Under the pieces are notes generated by a model. That model saw nothing but the letters and a program-made list of their open reading frames with translations, was not told the DNA's origin and searched no databases. This document shows positions 27,613 through 41,881 of a stretch of DNA of 64,000 nt, piece by piece. This stretch comes from Taeniopygia guttata (Eukaryota > Chordata > Aves > Passeriformes > Estrildidae): assembly GCF_048771995.1 (NCBI RefSeq), contig NC_133032.1, positions 25,817,501-25,881,500 of the forward strand, read 5' to 3'. Every line of letters starts with the position of its first letter. The stretch's first letter is position 1. The translations under genes were made by a program, and so were the position numbers.

Positions 27613-29122
27613 CTGCAGCTCTTACAGCCATTGTCTCGTCACCAACACCGCATTTCCCTACACTGATCTGACATTATGTGTGTGAATGGTGTGTCCCTTC
27701 CTAAACACAGCCCTGCATCAATAGATTTCTCACATCAGCTCCCTTCCCAAAAATCAGGGTAGTCAAAATAAGGCCACATTTTCTCCTCAATCCCTAGCTG
27801 TGCTTGTGTCTAAACTCTAGCAGGGAGAAGACTACAGCTTCACCATCAGAGATGGAACAGCGAACAGCTTAAAATTATTTAGTCTGGATAAACTCAATAG
27901 CAATATACACATGAATGTTTTTAATCTGCAAGAGAAGAAACAAAAACCACATCCCAAAAAGCAAGACTCCCTGAAAGCAGGCTGTTTTCCAGACCTAAGG
28001 CAAGCAAGGCTGTCCAGACTAGTGCAATGCATGCTTAAACTTAGCTTTAGTAGTTTATTCCTTTGTAGCCCCCCCTTAAACTAGAAACTTACTGGGGATA
28101 GCCACACTCTGTTAGAGACCAAAAATCACATACTTTTGAGGAAATTAAATGACATCTGGTAATACAAAAAAGGAAAATGGCAGATTTATTTTCAAGGAAA
28201 GAGCAAAATTAGCCTTTTAATAAATCCTCAAATCTGAACAGATACAAACTGTATCCACTACCATGACTCCAGAACACACACAGAGTATGGTGCAGCCAGA
28301 TAAAATGGTTCAGGTTTTGCCTACAGGAAATTTATTTAACCATTGCTAAAGGGTTCCAAATTTTCTTCTTCATTCAAAGTGAATAAACCACCTAATCAAC
28401 ATTACTGAAAAGAGGGGCCACTTCACAGAACAAAAGTGGCACATGGCAATGGTGGACTAAGTGGGAGACTCTTCCTCAGCAAACTTTAGGAGTTCACTCA
28501 CAAACACTTTTATTCCATAGCTAAAAACACCACAAGGGCAGTCCTTATTGACCAAAATATGAAACTGTACCAATCAGAAATAAATATTATTTTGAGATGC
28601 AGACTTTTCATCAAACAAGGCTTTTAAACAACCAAAACCCCCAGACAACAATAGGTTGTTACAGCTTCACAAGAGAGATAGAGCTTCATAAACCTACACT
28701 GGATTGGGGACAGGCTTTGAATTCTTTTTAGCATTATTTTCAGAAGAACTTGGCACCTAGTGTCTACTCTAATCTATAAACATCTCATAGTAATCTGTGA
28801 ACTTTTCAGTCACATGCAAAATTGTTCTCTCCAATGTAGTAACTCTCAATTATTTCTACCAGCAGCAATTCTGCTTCACAGCCCTATTTGAGACTACTTT
28901 AACAAAAGCACACTTTCTGTAATGACTTTCAGGGACATAAAAGCCAAAATGAATACTATAAATGAGTAGACACTGAAAACTGGAGCCTTCTTTACAAGTA
29001 TTCTGTCAAGAGAAAAGAAGCATTAGCCACACAACAGTGTTTTGTTATTCTGACACCAGCTACTAGACTTTTTAGCATGCTGCATTGAAGGAAATGTACT
29101 CTTAAGCAAACAAGAAACATAC

Positions 29123-29250
29123 TCATCAGATATCTCAATGTTGAGCTTCTGTTTGGTTTGGCTGAGAGTAGTGCGGTAAAGTTTAGTGGCCATTTCAATG
29201 AGGTGATCACTGCTGAGCAGGAAATCTCCTTTAATGGCAGCTTCTGAACC
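29123..29250 (-). CDS. MYO1B: MYO1B exon: TH1 tail
   Basis: This 128-bp exon starts in phase 0 and leaves two bases. It reads GSEAAIKGDFLLSSDHLIEM, ATKLYRTTLSQTKQKLNIEI, SD plus GA. The acceptor is GTTTCAG and the donor GA/GTATGT. Confidence 0.96.
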
Positions 29251-30133
29251 CTGAAACAGAAAGGAAAGTAGTTAGGACTACCAAAACCTCGAGTATGATT
29301 AAATGGCAGCCAAGCAGGAGGGTCTACAAGGAGTCTTCTCTTCCCTGTTTAAAGAAACAACAATCTTTTGTCTTGCAAATTAAATAGGGATTGCAGTGCA
29401 GTATATAGGATCAAAATATCATTTGCACCTAAATAATCTACAAATCAGGTGAGAAAGAAAAAAAAAATCCCTTGTGGCCCTAAAGGAGGCCATCTTCATT
29501 TTCCTACAAAACAGTAGTGTTTCTGTATCCCTTGTCTGGATACACACCAGCAAGCTTCCAATACTTGTGGAAAGGAGCAAAAGCAAATTACCAACACCAG
29601 GATTAGGATGATGGCAGTGAGTACGAAAAGACACTGTATATAACAGTCTTCAAATCCATTTAGGCTAGAATACAGATGCCAGCTTAATGATTTTAGCAGA
29701 GCAATGGTTACAGTGCAGTGAGGCAAATATAGAACTGAGCTAAGTTCTTTAGAACTGAGTAACAAATTAACTGTTCCTCAACGACTTCTTGGCATCCCAT
29801 AAAGAAGAGAGAAATATTCTACCAGTATATATACGGAAAGCACTGGCACAAGGTACCTGAACCATATTGCAAGTGGAAAACTCTGATCCTGAAGAGACTG
29901 CAGTGAAACACAAAGTCTGATTTTCACAGTTAAATGATTGTTCATAATGTAATAAACTGTTCCCATTTGGCTTCAGCAGCTTTAAATCAAAGTTTTTTTC
30001 ATCTATGGCAAAGTTAAATACATTTCTAAACCTACAAGCTAGACCCCTATGGTTTAATGCTACAAGATAATTAACAAACAGATTTTCATCGCTGCACGTA
30101 AAACAGTCATATTGTCATGGAGTGGTAACCAAC

Positions 30134-30286
30134 CTCCTTGAGGTGCACTGCAAAGAATCCATCATTTTGGGAGCTCATGGACACTTTGGTAACATCTCCC
30201 AGTGGAACCTCTGACTTGATAGTCCCAGATTTTTGATCCGCAAGAAGAACGTTATTTTTGGTTAATAAGAAAATCCTGGACGCAGC
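30134..30286 (-). CDS. MYO1B: MYO1B exon: TH1 tail, PH-like core
   Basis: This 153-bp exon (51 codons, phase 0) reads AASRIFLLTNNNVLLADQKS, GTIKSEVPLGDVTKVSMSSQ, NDGFFAVHLKE. It forms strands of the PH-like fold. The donor, GAG/GTTGGT, is weaker than its neighbours. Confidence 0.95.
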
Positions 30287-31793
30287 CTGTGAAAATGCAA
30301 AAATGCAGATCGTTGTCTACATGAAGTGAGAACTGGTTTTCACTGAGCACCCACTAAGACTCCAAGGAGTTCACAGAGTTAAAAAGCTTGTCCCACATTA
30401 GCAAATGTGAACATTTGATGTTCAGTAAAAACTGCAGATCAGTTAAAACCAGGTCAAATTTATTTATGTGTCTAATTATAGACTGAGAAGCTTAGCTCAT
30501 TTTGGCACATATGCTTAGGTATAAACAGTTCCTTTAATTACTGGCTTACAGCTGTAAAATTCAGAAAGTCAAACTCTGAAACTATGCAAATCAGGATAAC
30601 CTCATTTCTCATGCTGTTTAAATCTCCAGGAAAATCATCCCACACTAAGTCTCTATATTGAGCATTATTCACCAAAACTATGATGGAAGGCAACACAAAT
30701 CACATAAGTACTTTTCAGAGTTATGTCCTCCTCCCCTTATCTCTTGGAATTACCTTTAGGAGGATAAGCATTCATATTTTCAAAAGAAAAATGTTTTTAA
30801 AGTATAAAATGTGTGTTCTTAAATTTGTCTTAGAAAATAGTAAGAAAGAGAAATGAGAACTTAATCCACATCCACATTTTTCTCCTGTAAACTTTAAAAG
30901 AATAAAATCTTTATTACAATTAAGAAGTAGCTGCCTTAAGCACATAGAACCATAGTTCATTAATTTTTTTTTTTAACCTTGAGAACTGTAGCCTATGAAA
31001 GTACAGGAAAGATATTGTCTTCATTTAATTAGTTTCTTCTAAACCAGAAAATTAACTTGGCATCAACAATGGGCAACCTAATTTCACTCCTACAAATGCA
31101 TAAATGACATCTACATCTGAGAAGTTAAGATCTACTACTTCTAATATTTACACAGATATGGTGAAAGCAATTAAGTTTACTACGGTAGAATAATACTTCC
31201 TGTTTTAATAAATATAATTTAAATGCAAAATATGTTCTATGTTGTCAGAATAAAAAGGTACCCGCCATATTTAACAACTTTATTCAAATGATACAAGAAA
31301 CTTGCCTCTTCGTTCCAAAGAGCTTTGGAAGACAGGTAAAGCTAGCAGAGTATGCCACTCATAATTTTAAAAGATAATGAAATGTGATAATCAGAAGCTT
31401 GACTGACAACATGGACACTGAAAATTTAAGTTTTCTGAATACTTGAATATGATATTCTCTAAATGTTTATTTTCTTTAATTGGCAAATAGAATATCTTAG
31501 TTGAGTACAGAGACTACATTTAGTTGTGACACAATACAGTCTGTTACCAGTTGATGAGATATCCTTTTTGTTTGGAAAAGTTGCTGGAAAATACAGAACA
31601 AGAATTTAGTAATCTTTATGTAAATTTAAAAGAGGTGTTTAAAATCACCACGGTATATAAACCAAACATTTCCAGTCTTGCCCTTAAAAATACGCATTAT
31701 TTTAAAATCTTCAGACTAATAGGAGTCTTGCTTTCAATGCATTTGTAACAAAAATTATCTACCCTTCTGGATAAATCAAATCCATGTGATTAC

Positions 31794-31926
31794 CTTCCCA
31801 TTGGCTCTATTGATCTTATTCACAACTTCTGCAATAATGATCTTTTCATCCACAGCATCTTTGAGCTTTTTGTACTTGGGGTTCTCGCTGATCTCCAGGT
31901 AAGCCCCTTGGAATGGCTGCCCAACA
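31794..31926 (-). CDS. MYO1B: MYO1B exon: TH1 tail
   Basis: This 133-bp exon completes Ser and reads VGQPFQGAYLEISENPKYKK, LKDAVDEKIIIAEVVNKINR, ANGK. The TH1 domain has a PH-like fold and binds acidic phospholipids. The donor is AAG/GTAATC. Confidence 0.96.
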
Positions 31927-33035
31927 CTGCAAAGGAAACACAAGTTAAACATGAACCTCAGGCAAGAAGCAAACCTGGCACCAGCACAGGCTTCATGAGG
32001 AGATGCACCAAGCATCATTTTCAATGATGGTGAATGAAGAGAAAGTTATCACCAAAGACACAACAGGATGGGGTTTTTCCTTGCTCTGGAAGCATTTTCC
32101 AATTAAATGGGCCCAATTGCTTTGGATATCAGACACATGAACATCCTTGCAGATGCAGTCAACTGTGATTTGAAATCACCCAGTGAGAGTCTCTGTGAAA
32201 ACAGAAAATAAAACCCCAGTAGGGCTGACAGGATTGATACTGACAGGCAGGACGTCAGTGACAGACATGAACTTGCCTTCAAGATCTGCTGTTGTTTGTG
32301 CAACATGCAGCAGCATCTTGTCAAGACCTGCTGCACTTGCAAATTCCCCCATCCTTAGACACCTCAGGGTGTTAAAATAAGGGCTTCACTATGAATTGAT
32401 ATTGTGTCTGGAAGTCACTATAAAAATGGCGATTTGATGTCAGCCAAAGCTTTGCCAAGACGAGCCCAAGAGAAACCAATGCATTATGTGGAACAGCACT
32501 GCCTTTGCCATTGCATCTCTGGCACACAGGGAGATGGGAAAGAAGAGGAAGGATACTGGAATTTGAGTACCCACAAGTCCCTCTTTCTCCTTAAATAATT
32601 ATACTACAGACAGAAAATTAGCCACATCCTATGAACCATTATCATGGTATTAATTAATCAGAAACTTTATTCAGTAATTTTTTCTACCCTTAGGCCAATT
32701 AAAAAAAATACAAAAAAGAAACCCCAACAAAACAACAGTAGGAGCTAATCAGCTCTGGATACCAGACAAAAAGATGTGGAAATGTTTCTAAATGAATGCA
32801 GGGTAGGGAAAGCATTCCAACTTTCCACCATGTTGGAGCTTTTGGGTTTTTTGGTCTTTATTAATTACCATTATGAAACCATAGTCAGCAATACAGTAGA
32901 TTCCCTGTGGACGTCATCCCTGATCAAATGATGATAAGTTATAGCTAAAACTGAAATGAATCAATAGCTCCTCTATCACGTATATCACTTAAGAATGTCT
33001 TGGATAAAAATGACTCAAATAAATAAATATATATA

Positions 33036-33041
<6 letters not shown>

Positions 33042-33084
<43 letters not shown>
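33042..33084. repeat. (TG)n microsatellite
   Basis: About 21 uninterrupted TG units, preceded by a short AT run, in the MYO1B intron between the exons at 34,416 and 31,926. Length polymorphism is likely. Confidence 0.95.
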
Positions 33085-33086
<2 letters not shown>

Positions 33087-34415
33087 TTTGCTGTAGGTTA
33101 TTTCATTGTTCAGCCTTGGTGTAAAAAGTACCAAACCAGGGATATAAATAGAATTCCTTCCTTTCCAAGGAGCTCTATGCTGAGTAGATGCATACTGACT
33201 AAAGAGTAAAAAAACTTGCTTGCTCATAGCAAAGTCCAAAGGCACCATCTTTCTCTTTTCCCAGCAGCATAAAAAGACATCCCAAAGCAAATAAGGAACA
33301 AACCACAAGCTAGCATATATAGCCACTAAATGAGTGATCTACTGAAGGGGGAAAAAAGAGAAACATATACTGAGTGCATTACAGGAAAACAGGAAATGTC
33401 TCAATAAAAAAAATGACACAAAACCAAGGGAACACACAAACAACAAGCAGAGCTTGTCCATGCATGGAACTATTCCCATAAACTCTTGTAGATCCCTGTT
33501 CCTCCCTCTGCTGAACCTTGCTTCTCATTCTGTTTGTTCCTGTTCAGCTCAAACTGTGCTGCTAAGAGAGCACTCTCTCTCAATGGACAAGATGGTTGTT
33601 TTCAAGAAAAAAACACAATTTATAAGCTTGTATTCACTTAAAAAGTGTAAGCCAACTTATATCAAGGACAACATATCTCTCTTTTGTCAGTTTTACTGCA
33701 TACCAAAATAAGCATATTCCTTAAAATTAAATACTACTGCACTTTCTTGAATAATGCTGGCTCCATAGATAGCAATGACAAGAATCTGTCAATGTTAAAG
33801 AACTCAATAATCTGAGAAACAAAAAAACATATTTGCAGAGATTTCACACTATTAAAAGAAAAATAACATTCTAAAATGGTAATAGAAATTTCTTTCAAGT
33901 ATCTTTAAGTAAATTTCTTTTAATTTCTCTTAAACTCTTAAATTACTCAGTCTTCACCTTAGAGCACTATGAATGTGCTAAGTTTGAACACAGGAGAGCT
34001 CCTCAGCACAGCTCATCTGGGAGTGAGTGACATTGTCACTCTAACTTTATTCTAACTTTATTACTGCAGGAAACAGCCTGAAGGGAATGAGGGGAAAGGG
34101 TGAAAATTGTTTCCTCTTGCAATTTCCCCAAACTTGTACAGCATGAGCAGGCCAAGGGGGTTAGACAACAAACCACCATGGATTCTGGACAGAAGTTCTT
34201 GCTATCACAGGACTGGTGGCTGTAACAACATCTAAGTTTGCTTCTAACTGAGGTCAATTTTCACGATGGTAAAGGCAAATGATGGAGAGATGTTGTCAAG
34301 CAAGGAAAATGCATTTTTCTGCTTAAGATAAAAAGCAAAATCCTGCTTAGTTTCCCAAATCTATGTAAGGATATTGAATTTGTTGTACACTGAAAGCAGC
34401 AGAATCAGTCATTAC

Positions 34416-34522
34416 CTGGCTGGATATAAAGCCTTCTTGTCCTTGAAAAGTTCACTCGCTTCCAGTTTTTCTTCATATATAAGCTTTTGCTGATCTGTGA
34501 ACTGATCTCTGTACTTTTTACA
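34416..34522 (-). CDS. MYO1B: MYO1B exon: TH1 tail
   Basis: This 107-bp exon starts in phase 0 and leaves two bases. It reads CKKYRDQFTDQQKLIYEEKL, EASELFKDKKALYPA plus AG. The donor is AG/GTAATG. Confidence 0.96.
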
Positions 34523-35357
34523 CTACAAAACAGGATATATTAAACAAACCATAAAATTATCTTTCCCAATCTCACAGCACCACAGACTAATGTTTGCTCA
34601 TTGCTCAAGATGCACATTCTTTGTATGCTTCTGAAGTGATTCAGCTCCATCCTACGTGCCACTGATAACAAACAGAAGAGGTGTTTTTCTCCTCAGCCAT
34701 TCTAGATACTTTTGAATTACACCAGAAACAATATATAAAACATCTCTTCTAAGTATGTTGCACTCAGACATGAGCTTAATCTATGAGACACCATTCATTG
34801 GAAGAGTGCACTAAAAAAGTTCAAAAAAATATAAATACAATTCTACAATTTTGGAAGTTTACGTAGGCAGAGAAGAAGAAAAAGACAGCTGAGAGGGTGA
34901 GTTTTGCAGGCTCAGAAAGAAAACTGTTCCTTGACAATTCACAGAAAACACAGCCCACAAGATCAGTAAAACGTCCCATCAGCACTTGTACAGATTCTCT
35001 CCATCCAAAGATCCAAAACAAATTTCAGCTAACCACAGCTCATAAGTAAAAAATTCCACCCAGCACTTCCAATGTGGGTCTAAGTCCTGGCCATGGACAC
35101 AAGTATTACAAGCTATTAATTAACAGGCTGATGGCAGGAAGCAAACCTCTCTCCCTAGCCCCAGAAAGGAGTAGCCAGGATAGTTATATCCCTCGCAGGC
35201 CCAAGGCAGTGATCAAAAAACCTACTCCTTCCAAAGAAATAAAATTATCCTGGCTGGAATGGAAGAAAATACATCCTAAAAATAGACCCTTTGTGAACAA
35301 AACTGTTGAAAATCATGGGAAGAAGTTCTGCACAGACTGGACCAGAATGTGTCCTAC

Positions 35358-35492
35358 CCTCCACAAATGGAAAATCCTCTTTAGTTCCTTGTGAGTTGAA
35401 TCCAAGAAAAGGTAAGGCCTCGCTGGCCAGTTTTTATCTATTGGTGATAAAGAAGGCATCTTATTCTTCATTTCCAAGAAGTATTTTTGCAT
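35358..35492 (-). CDS. MYO1B: MYO1B exon: TH1 tail
   Basis: This 135-bp exon (45 codons, phase 0) reads MQKYFLEMKNKMPSLSPIDK, NWPARPYLFLDSTHKELKRI and FHLWR. The acceptor is TATCACAG and the donor AGG/GTAGGA. Confidence 0.96.
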
Positions 35493-35888
35493 CTGTGATA
35501 AAATTGAAGCAAGATGTTTTATTAATGTTCAAATATCAGAGTTATTGCAGTGCACAAGGAAAAGCAGATGCTCTGTGATTAAAAAGCAAAGGTACCAAAC
35601 TGCAACTCTCAGCTCTCATAAACCAGAATATGGATTTTTAAAGCCAGGTATATTGAGAAAGGCAGATTTAGGTATCACAGAAGTGTGGCAAATACTTTGT
35701 ACCATTCCTATACCTCCAAAAATTATCACTATCCTTTCTTTACAATATCAGAATATTAATTTGTCACTTTTCCATGTGCTTGGACATTTCCTTACAAAGA
35801 CTATCATAACACAACTGTGACATTTGACAGAAAATCAAAACTTAAAACACAGGAAGTGTACATGTACTTTGTACAGATATATACATAC

Positions 35889-35963
35889 AAGTCTCTGAAG
35901 GGTAAATTCATAAATTTTTCTTCCAGCATTGGCTCTGAAGAATTTCCTGTATTCTCTACGGAC
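35889..35963 (-). CDS. MYO1B: MYO1B exon: start of tail
   Basis: This 75-bp exon (25 codons, phase 0) reads VRREYRKFFRANAGRKIYEF then TLQRL. It ends the lever arm and leads into the TH1 tail. The donor is CTT/GTATGT. Confidence 0.96.
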
Positions 35964-38900
35964 CTGGAAAGTTAAACAAACCCTCAAAATGAATATAAAG
36001 AGCAAATTTGTTTGCACATATACTACTTTAACAAGCTCTATGGTATAAGACATAAAAACAAGCATACGTACATGCAAAGGGTTCCCTGAAATAGGAACAT
36101 CACCTGGTCACACTTAAATTATGTGAAGCAGACCATGGACCACAATGTCTGAAAGACACCTTGGCTGACCTGAGTGCAATTATTCACAAACTTATCAAGG
36201 AATTTGAAATCCTTCCCTCCAAAAAGGCAAATTATTCAAATATTGTTGAATTTGCAGCATTAATCTATTTTCAATAGACTTTTGCATAAAGCTGGACTGG
36301 AAAAAGTGAGGCATCACCAGTGATGATACAAATTTGTTGTGTCTGAAGTGACACTTATTTGAAGTTAATTACAGAGTTAACTGGTGAAATTTTCAGATTT
36401 TTCTCCTTTAAAATTCTTAATAAAGAGAGTTTGCTATAATAAAAAGGGTTGGGTTGTTTTTTTTTTTTCAGAGCACACTTCTGCATGAAAAAATTCTTTT
36501 GACAAAAGCAGTCCTCATTCCAAAAGAAAAATAAGATTTTGGTGCTTGGTAAGAGCAGAGAATTAACACGAATGTCAGCCAGCTTGATATTTGCTCCCAA
36601 AATTTATTTAAAATCCAATAAAATTAAAAACAAATAAAAAAACCTGATCATCATAATTTTTGCAAGCAATATTAATTTTAAATGCATACTTGGAAGTGCA
36701 AGTTTTAGAGTACTTTTGCCTTTTGTATTTCTATCAGTGCTACTTAGGATAGAGCAAAATTCAAAAAAAAGCAGTTAGGGAGAGCCCACCTGGTTTGCAG
36801 TTTTATGTGACACCCAGGCTCACCTCAAGTCAGCTGAAACATCCCCCAGTTTTTTTGCTAACTCTGGCACAGTCTGCAACACAGACCTGTTACGGGTTTT
36901 GGGCAAAACCCAGGGAAAACATCGTGGCTTTGCATAATTTACCCCAGAGCAAAATTTAGCGGTTTTAGCTAACTCATTATGTGTTGCTGGCTTCTCAGTA
37001 ACCAGAATATAAAGGGAAACCCATAGCATAAAATCCCCTTCAACTTACAGAAAAAAATTTACCCTGGCACCCCCTTCTGCCTCATTCATGCATTTTAAGA
37101 TAAACCAGCATTTGGAAAACAAGAATCTGTCACCATTTGTGGACAAAAAACACCCCACAGGTGAACAGATTTTGCTTAATTCCACATTAAGATGCATAAC
37201 ATCTTAAGATGCCACAAAACTGGCAACATTCAGCTGTCGTCACACCATGCAAATTCAGCAGATTTTTTTTTTCCTTCTCACTTTATAAGAAAAAAAAAAA
37301 TTAGAGTTCTTATTCACTCATTTTCTGCAAGGCTTAGTGCTCTATAATTAGAATACGTCCTTTATTAATTATTCAGGGATGGTAATTAACACACTCAAAG
37401 CCACTCCAACCACAATCACCCCAAATCTCACCATCGACTCTCCTTAATGATCTTGCTTTATATTATTCTTTGCAAGCTGCAAGGTGTGCAAATTAATTTG
37501 GAGGAAAGGGACTAATAGACACCCACACATCCTATTGGTGCTACAGGGAAGCAGCAAAGCAAGCACTGAGAAATGCAAGCTGCTCCAGAAAAGCCAAAAT
37601 CTGGAAAGTACCACAAATGCTATTAAAATCTACTTGGCATACAATTTAAAAAAATAAACAAAAAACTAAACAACAAAATCCTCACAATTTAATGGTTTAA
37701 TCTTCATCATTTTTATCAACTTTAATTCCTCAGCCTCGCATATCATGGGTGAAAACACTTTGCCTTCAAACTACTCATGGTAACAGTGATATATTGGAAT
37801 GACGGACTACAGTTTTATTGAGAAAAATCTGTATATTTCAGGTGAGATGGAAATTGGAAATGTAGCTGACACTATTTAACAAACTCATTGAAAACCACAG
37901 ACTGCAGAAATGCATTGCTGCTGTAATGTGCCTTAAATGTTTTGGAGTCATTAGCTTGCATTTAAATGCCACTGTTTCATATAAAATAGTCTCTGAGTTC
38001 TCAGGAGGGATATATCCTTGTTTTAAAATCATAAAAACAGACCTACTTTGGCAGTAGTACCTAAAGAGTGATTCTGATCTGCAGAATGACTTCTTAAAAT
38101 GGCTCCTTTGTATTTTCCAGCTCTGTTTTCCATGTATGTACTGTAATGGATTTTTTTTTTTCATACAAATGAACATGCATTACTATAATTGTATGTTTTC
38201 TATTTCATCACTGTCAGGATAAGTACAAGAACATGAGAGCTGAACTTTATTCTGCATTATTGAGTGAACTGTTCCTTTCAGACCTCTGTAGTCTACAATA
38301 TTCCCATTAGCAGAAGTCACTCCCAGCCAAACCAAACAGATTCAGATTTCCGCAGTTCTTCAGGACTGCATTTGTAAAACTGTGTTATGTAAATCATTTG
38401 GGCACAGACCTGAAACATCTGAAGATGCCTTTTTCATAGTCTATTTACAGAGCAGAACTACATTTTTCCAGATTACAGATGTGTTTTCTTTTGACAACCA
38501 ATCCTTGAAAGCAAGGGACTTTCTTGAAAGCAAACACTTTTGTGCATCTCAATTTTTCTAGGAATTCATGGCTGTCACAAGCCACAGGTAGTTGTGTGCA
38601 ATGCCAGGCCCTAAAAAGTTTGCTGGATGCAACAGGACATGACCACTGGCTTTACACCCTGCCCTCAACACTGGGATCAGGGGTCTACTGTGAGCAGCAG
38701 TGAGAGTCAGACACTTCCACCCTATTTCCCATTCTAACAAGCAGAGGTCACAACAAGAAAATACATCTTTGTAATCTTTCCAGATAGGACCTTTGCCAAG
38801 GTAGGTCAGCTTTTAAAGTCAACAACTGTAATAGAGTCCCTTTAACCTTTTGTCTTTCTGCAATTCCTGGTATGACAAAAAAACCCCAATGCCTCAATGT

Positions 38901-39089
38901 TGCTGAAAGCGAGGCAATTTCAGCTTATGACTTTTTCAGCCAAGTCCACGACAAAAGTTAAACAATGTGCAAAAAAAAACATCCCTTCCAGTGAGCCCAC
39001 ACAAAACTGCTTGTTCATTAAGTGTTAGTACGGTGTGCCACGCTTTTATTGAGTTCATGTTAACAAGATGGGAGTGTTGGAGAAAGTAC

Positions 39090-39176
39090 CTTCAGTCCAA
39101 GCCAGTAAGCCCAAATGACTGCCACAGCATGCTTACGCCTAGCCTCCTCCTTCAAGCGTTTCAACTCCCTCCGAGC
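39090..39176 (-). CDS. MYO1B: MYO1B exon: IQ motif 6 (likely cassette)
   Basis: This 87-bp exon (29 codons, phase 0) reads ARRELKRLKEEARRKHAVAV then IWAYWLGLK. It is a clear duplicate of the exon at 41,795 and probably alternatively spliced. The donor is AAG/GTACTT and the acceptor TTTTAG. Confidence 0.96.
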
Positions 39177-39224
39177 CTAAAAGGTTCAGAGAGTGAACAA
39201 AAGAGAGAGCCCGATGCAGACAGT

Positions 39225-39360
39225 GCGAAACGCCGCTCCCACCACCAGCAGGACAGGGATGGAGGGGCAGCGCTTCACCTCCTGCGCCCGGCGCGCCGCG
39301 TGAGCTGTGTGGAGCCACGGAGAAGCTCAAAAAAGCCTCCGCTGCTGCTGACGTGGCATG
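39225..39360. other. CpG-rich patch in MYO1B intron
   Basis: About 135 bp just upstream (in gene direction) of the IQ6 exon are rich in CpG, including CGCCCGGCGCGCCGCG, unlike the AT-rich introns around it. It is too short for a standard CpG island. It could be a regulatory element or an old GC-rich insertion. Confidence 0.4.
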
Positions 39361-41794
39361 CACAGGTGGGAATTTCCTTATTCAGCCCTGTTATTCACTG
39401 TCAGCCCTTCCTCTCCTCTTCTGTGCATGCCTCCCATACGTACATTCTAATGGGAGAGTTTTGCCTGCAGTTTCACCATCAAAATGATGCACGTGAAAAT
39501 CAAGACTTACTAAAATCTCGCTATCATGTGCCTGGGCAGGACAGAATCAGCTCTGAAACTACACTTCATGGTGACTTTCCAGCATTGTAATGAGGGCTTT
39601 TATTCTGGAGGTTATTTTTTTTATTTTGATTTTGTATTAAAAAAAAAAAACAACTCTGTTTTTATGCCTGTTAAATGATGTCTGTCTGTGGAATTAAGGG
39701 GCAAAGCCATCAAACCTAGTGCATTCCTCATATACAAGGCAACAGGCACCTTCCTACCTTTCATCAATCATTCCATTTTAGGAAAGCAATTTGAGGCATG
39801 TGTGGGCAACTCTAACAGCATGTCGCATTTTAGGAGATACCAGCACATTTTTTGTTCAGTTATCTGATGAAAACACTCAAGGAAGAGTTCCAGTAATACA
39901 GGCTCAGTCAGAGCAGCTCTAGCCCTGCATCTGCACTTGTCAAGCTGTGAGTTATCAGACCTTTGCAGCAGCAGTTCCAGCCTGTGCCAGTAATGCTCTT
40001 CTGGTGCAGCTGGAAAGGTTAATGTACAGAAGATGCAGACTTAGAAATTATGTTTTCACTCATCTGCTTGGCAGAAAAGCTCCTACTGCACAGCAATGTA
40101 AAAGCAAGAGCTATGCAAAGCTAAGTATTTGTCTATCTTGTGAAAAGGAAGGAAACTGAGTACCTGAGGCTCACTCTTGTTTTATTTTTGTTTGTTTGTG
40201 GGTTTTTTTTGGTAAAACAAGAGACTTCTGATGATAACTTTTAAAAATTTTTGTTCTAAATATTCCCCCAGGAAAAGATAACAGATCACATAAATAAAAA
40301 GTTGTCTCCCTTATCAGAGACTATAATTATTTTTCTAATCTTAATTCAATTTAGATTATTATCTTCATATTCATATATATTATTATGTTTAGATTATTTA
40401 CAGTTAAGGAATAAGGAGACAATTTTTCACTAAATTCTTGCGAGCCAGTTGATAAAAATAACTATTAAATCATCCAAATCTACTAAACATTTAAATGAGG
40501 AACTTTAACATGGTTAACACTATTGCATCCACTAGATATATCTTATAATTCAAAGAAATATCTTAAAACTATGAAAACAAATATCTCTTCTGCAGTACTG
40601 AGCAATCCTTTGGTGAAAGGAACTCTGGTTAAAAACAAAAATTCTTGACATATTGTGCTTAATCAAATGTAGAGGAAACTGTGTGTCTGTCAATTTATAC
40701 CATTATCTAAATATCAAGCTAGAACTGAAAAGTCCTAAAGACTCCCTAGTATGAAGGAAATTCTGAACATGTTTGTTTGGATTCCCAGGGCTGCCATTTT
40801 GCTGGAAATCTGATAAATTTATACCAAAATAGCAAAGGTCAAACACAGCATTATACTCCAGATATAATTTGAGCACATTTCTCCATCCAGTTGGCAAGGT
40901 GTTCTAACAACACACTCACAACATAAATAACAACTGAAAAATGTTTCAAGTCTAATGTATTTATGGTTTTCAGCTAAATTAGGAATTTATTAATTGAAAC
41001 CAATATAGTTTTGACCTCCAGTGAACAGCATTTCAAATGTTCACATAACCCAGAACTACAGGCTGGGGATTAGCAAGAATCTTTCAGTGGGACTTTGCTT
41101 CTGAAAACAAACAGCTGATGCTGAAATTCCTGGGATTTTTCTAGAGCTGTAAGTTTAGAATTGCAAACTAACATCATTTTCTGCTAAAAGATCAGCTCAT
41201 AAAATTTTGCTCTACTTGTGGTTATTGAATTTTCTTTACTGGCTCAAATCACAGACAGAAAATCAATTAAACCAATCATAACTAGAATTTAATGAAACTT
41301 AGTAATGTTGTTTAGAACTTGTAGATGAAGACTGCCCAGGGTACAGATTATAATATGTGGTGAAAATCTCAATTGGATCACTAACACAGTGTCACTGAAA
41401 GCACTTGTTGGGGGCATGGGGAGGAACACACCAAAAAAACCCCAACCTTCTCTCCCACCACAAACCATGCTTTGCATATTTACATGTAGTTAAATGCATT
41501 TCCTAATTTGAGATTACTGTAGTACAATCATTTTTAATCTAGTCTAATGACTTGTTAGTGCAAATCTGTACGTGGTTGCCATGCGAAGTATTTCCTACTC
41601 TACAAAAAACTGGCATACACAATGCTATCAGATTTATTAGGTGTGGCATGAATGGAAATGGAAGGAATTGATGATCATGCTCCATTATTTAAGAGTGAAT
41701 TGTATTAGTCATTAATTCTCACTATGAAATAGTAATTAAATGCTGATATTGTTGAGTAATGAAGGGGGGGACATGTGATATGTGCATGAGGTAC

Positions 41795-41881
41795 CTTATG
41801 TCCAAGCCAGAAAGCCCAAATAACAGCAATAGCATGTTTATTTCTAGCCTCGTCTTTCAGTCGTCTCAGTTCCCTTCGTGC
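41795..41881 (-). CDS. MYO1B: MYO1B exon: IQ motif 5 (likely cassette)
   Basis: This 87-bp exon (29 codons, phase 0) reads ARRELRRLKDEARNKHAIAV then IWAFWLGHK. In mammals, MYO1B isoforms with six, five or four IQ motifs arise by skipping 29-codon units here. The symmetric phase allows that in this gene too. The donor is AAG/GTACCT. Confidence 0.96.

Noticed and set aside
38967..39590. A 207-codon plus-strand open frame overlapping the IQ6 exon
   Set aside because: It runs antisense through a proven MYO1B exon and the CpG-rich patch, and shows no domain.
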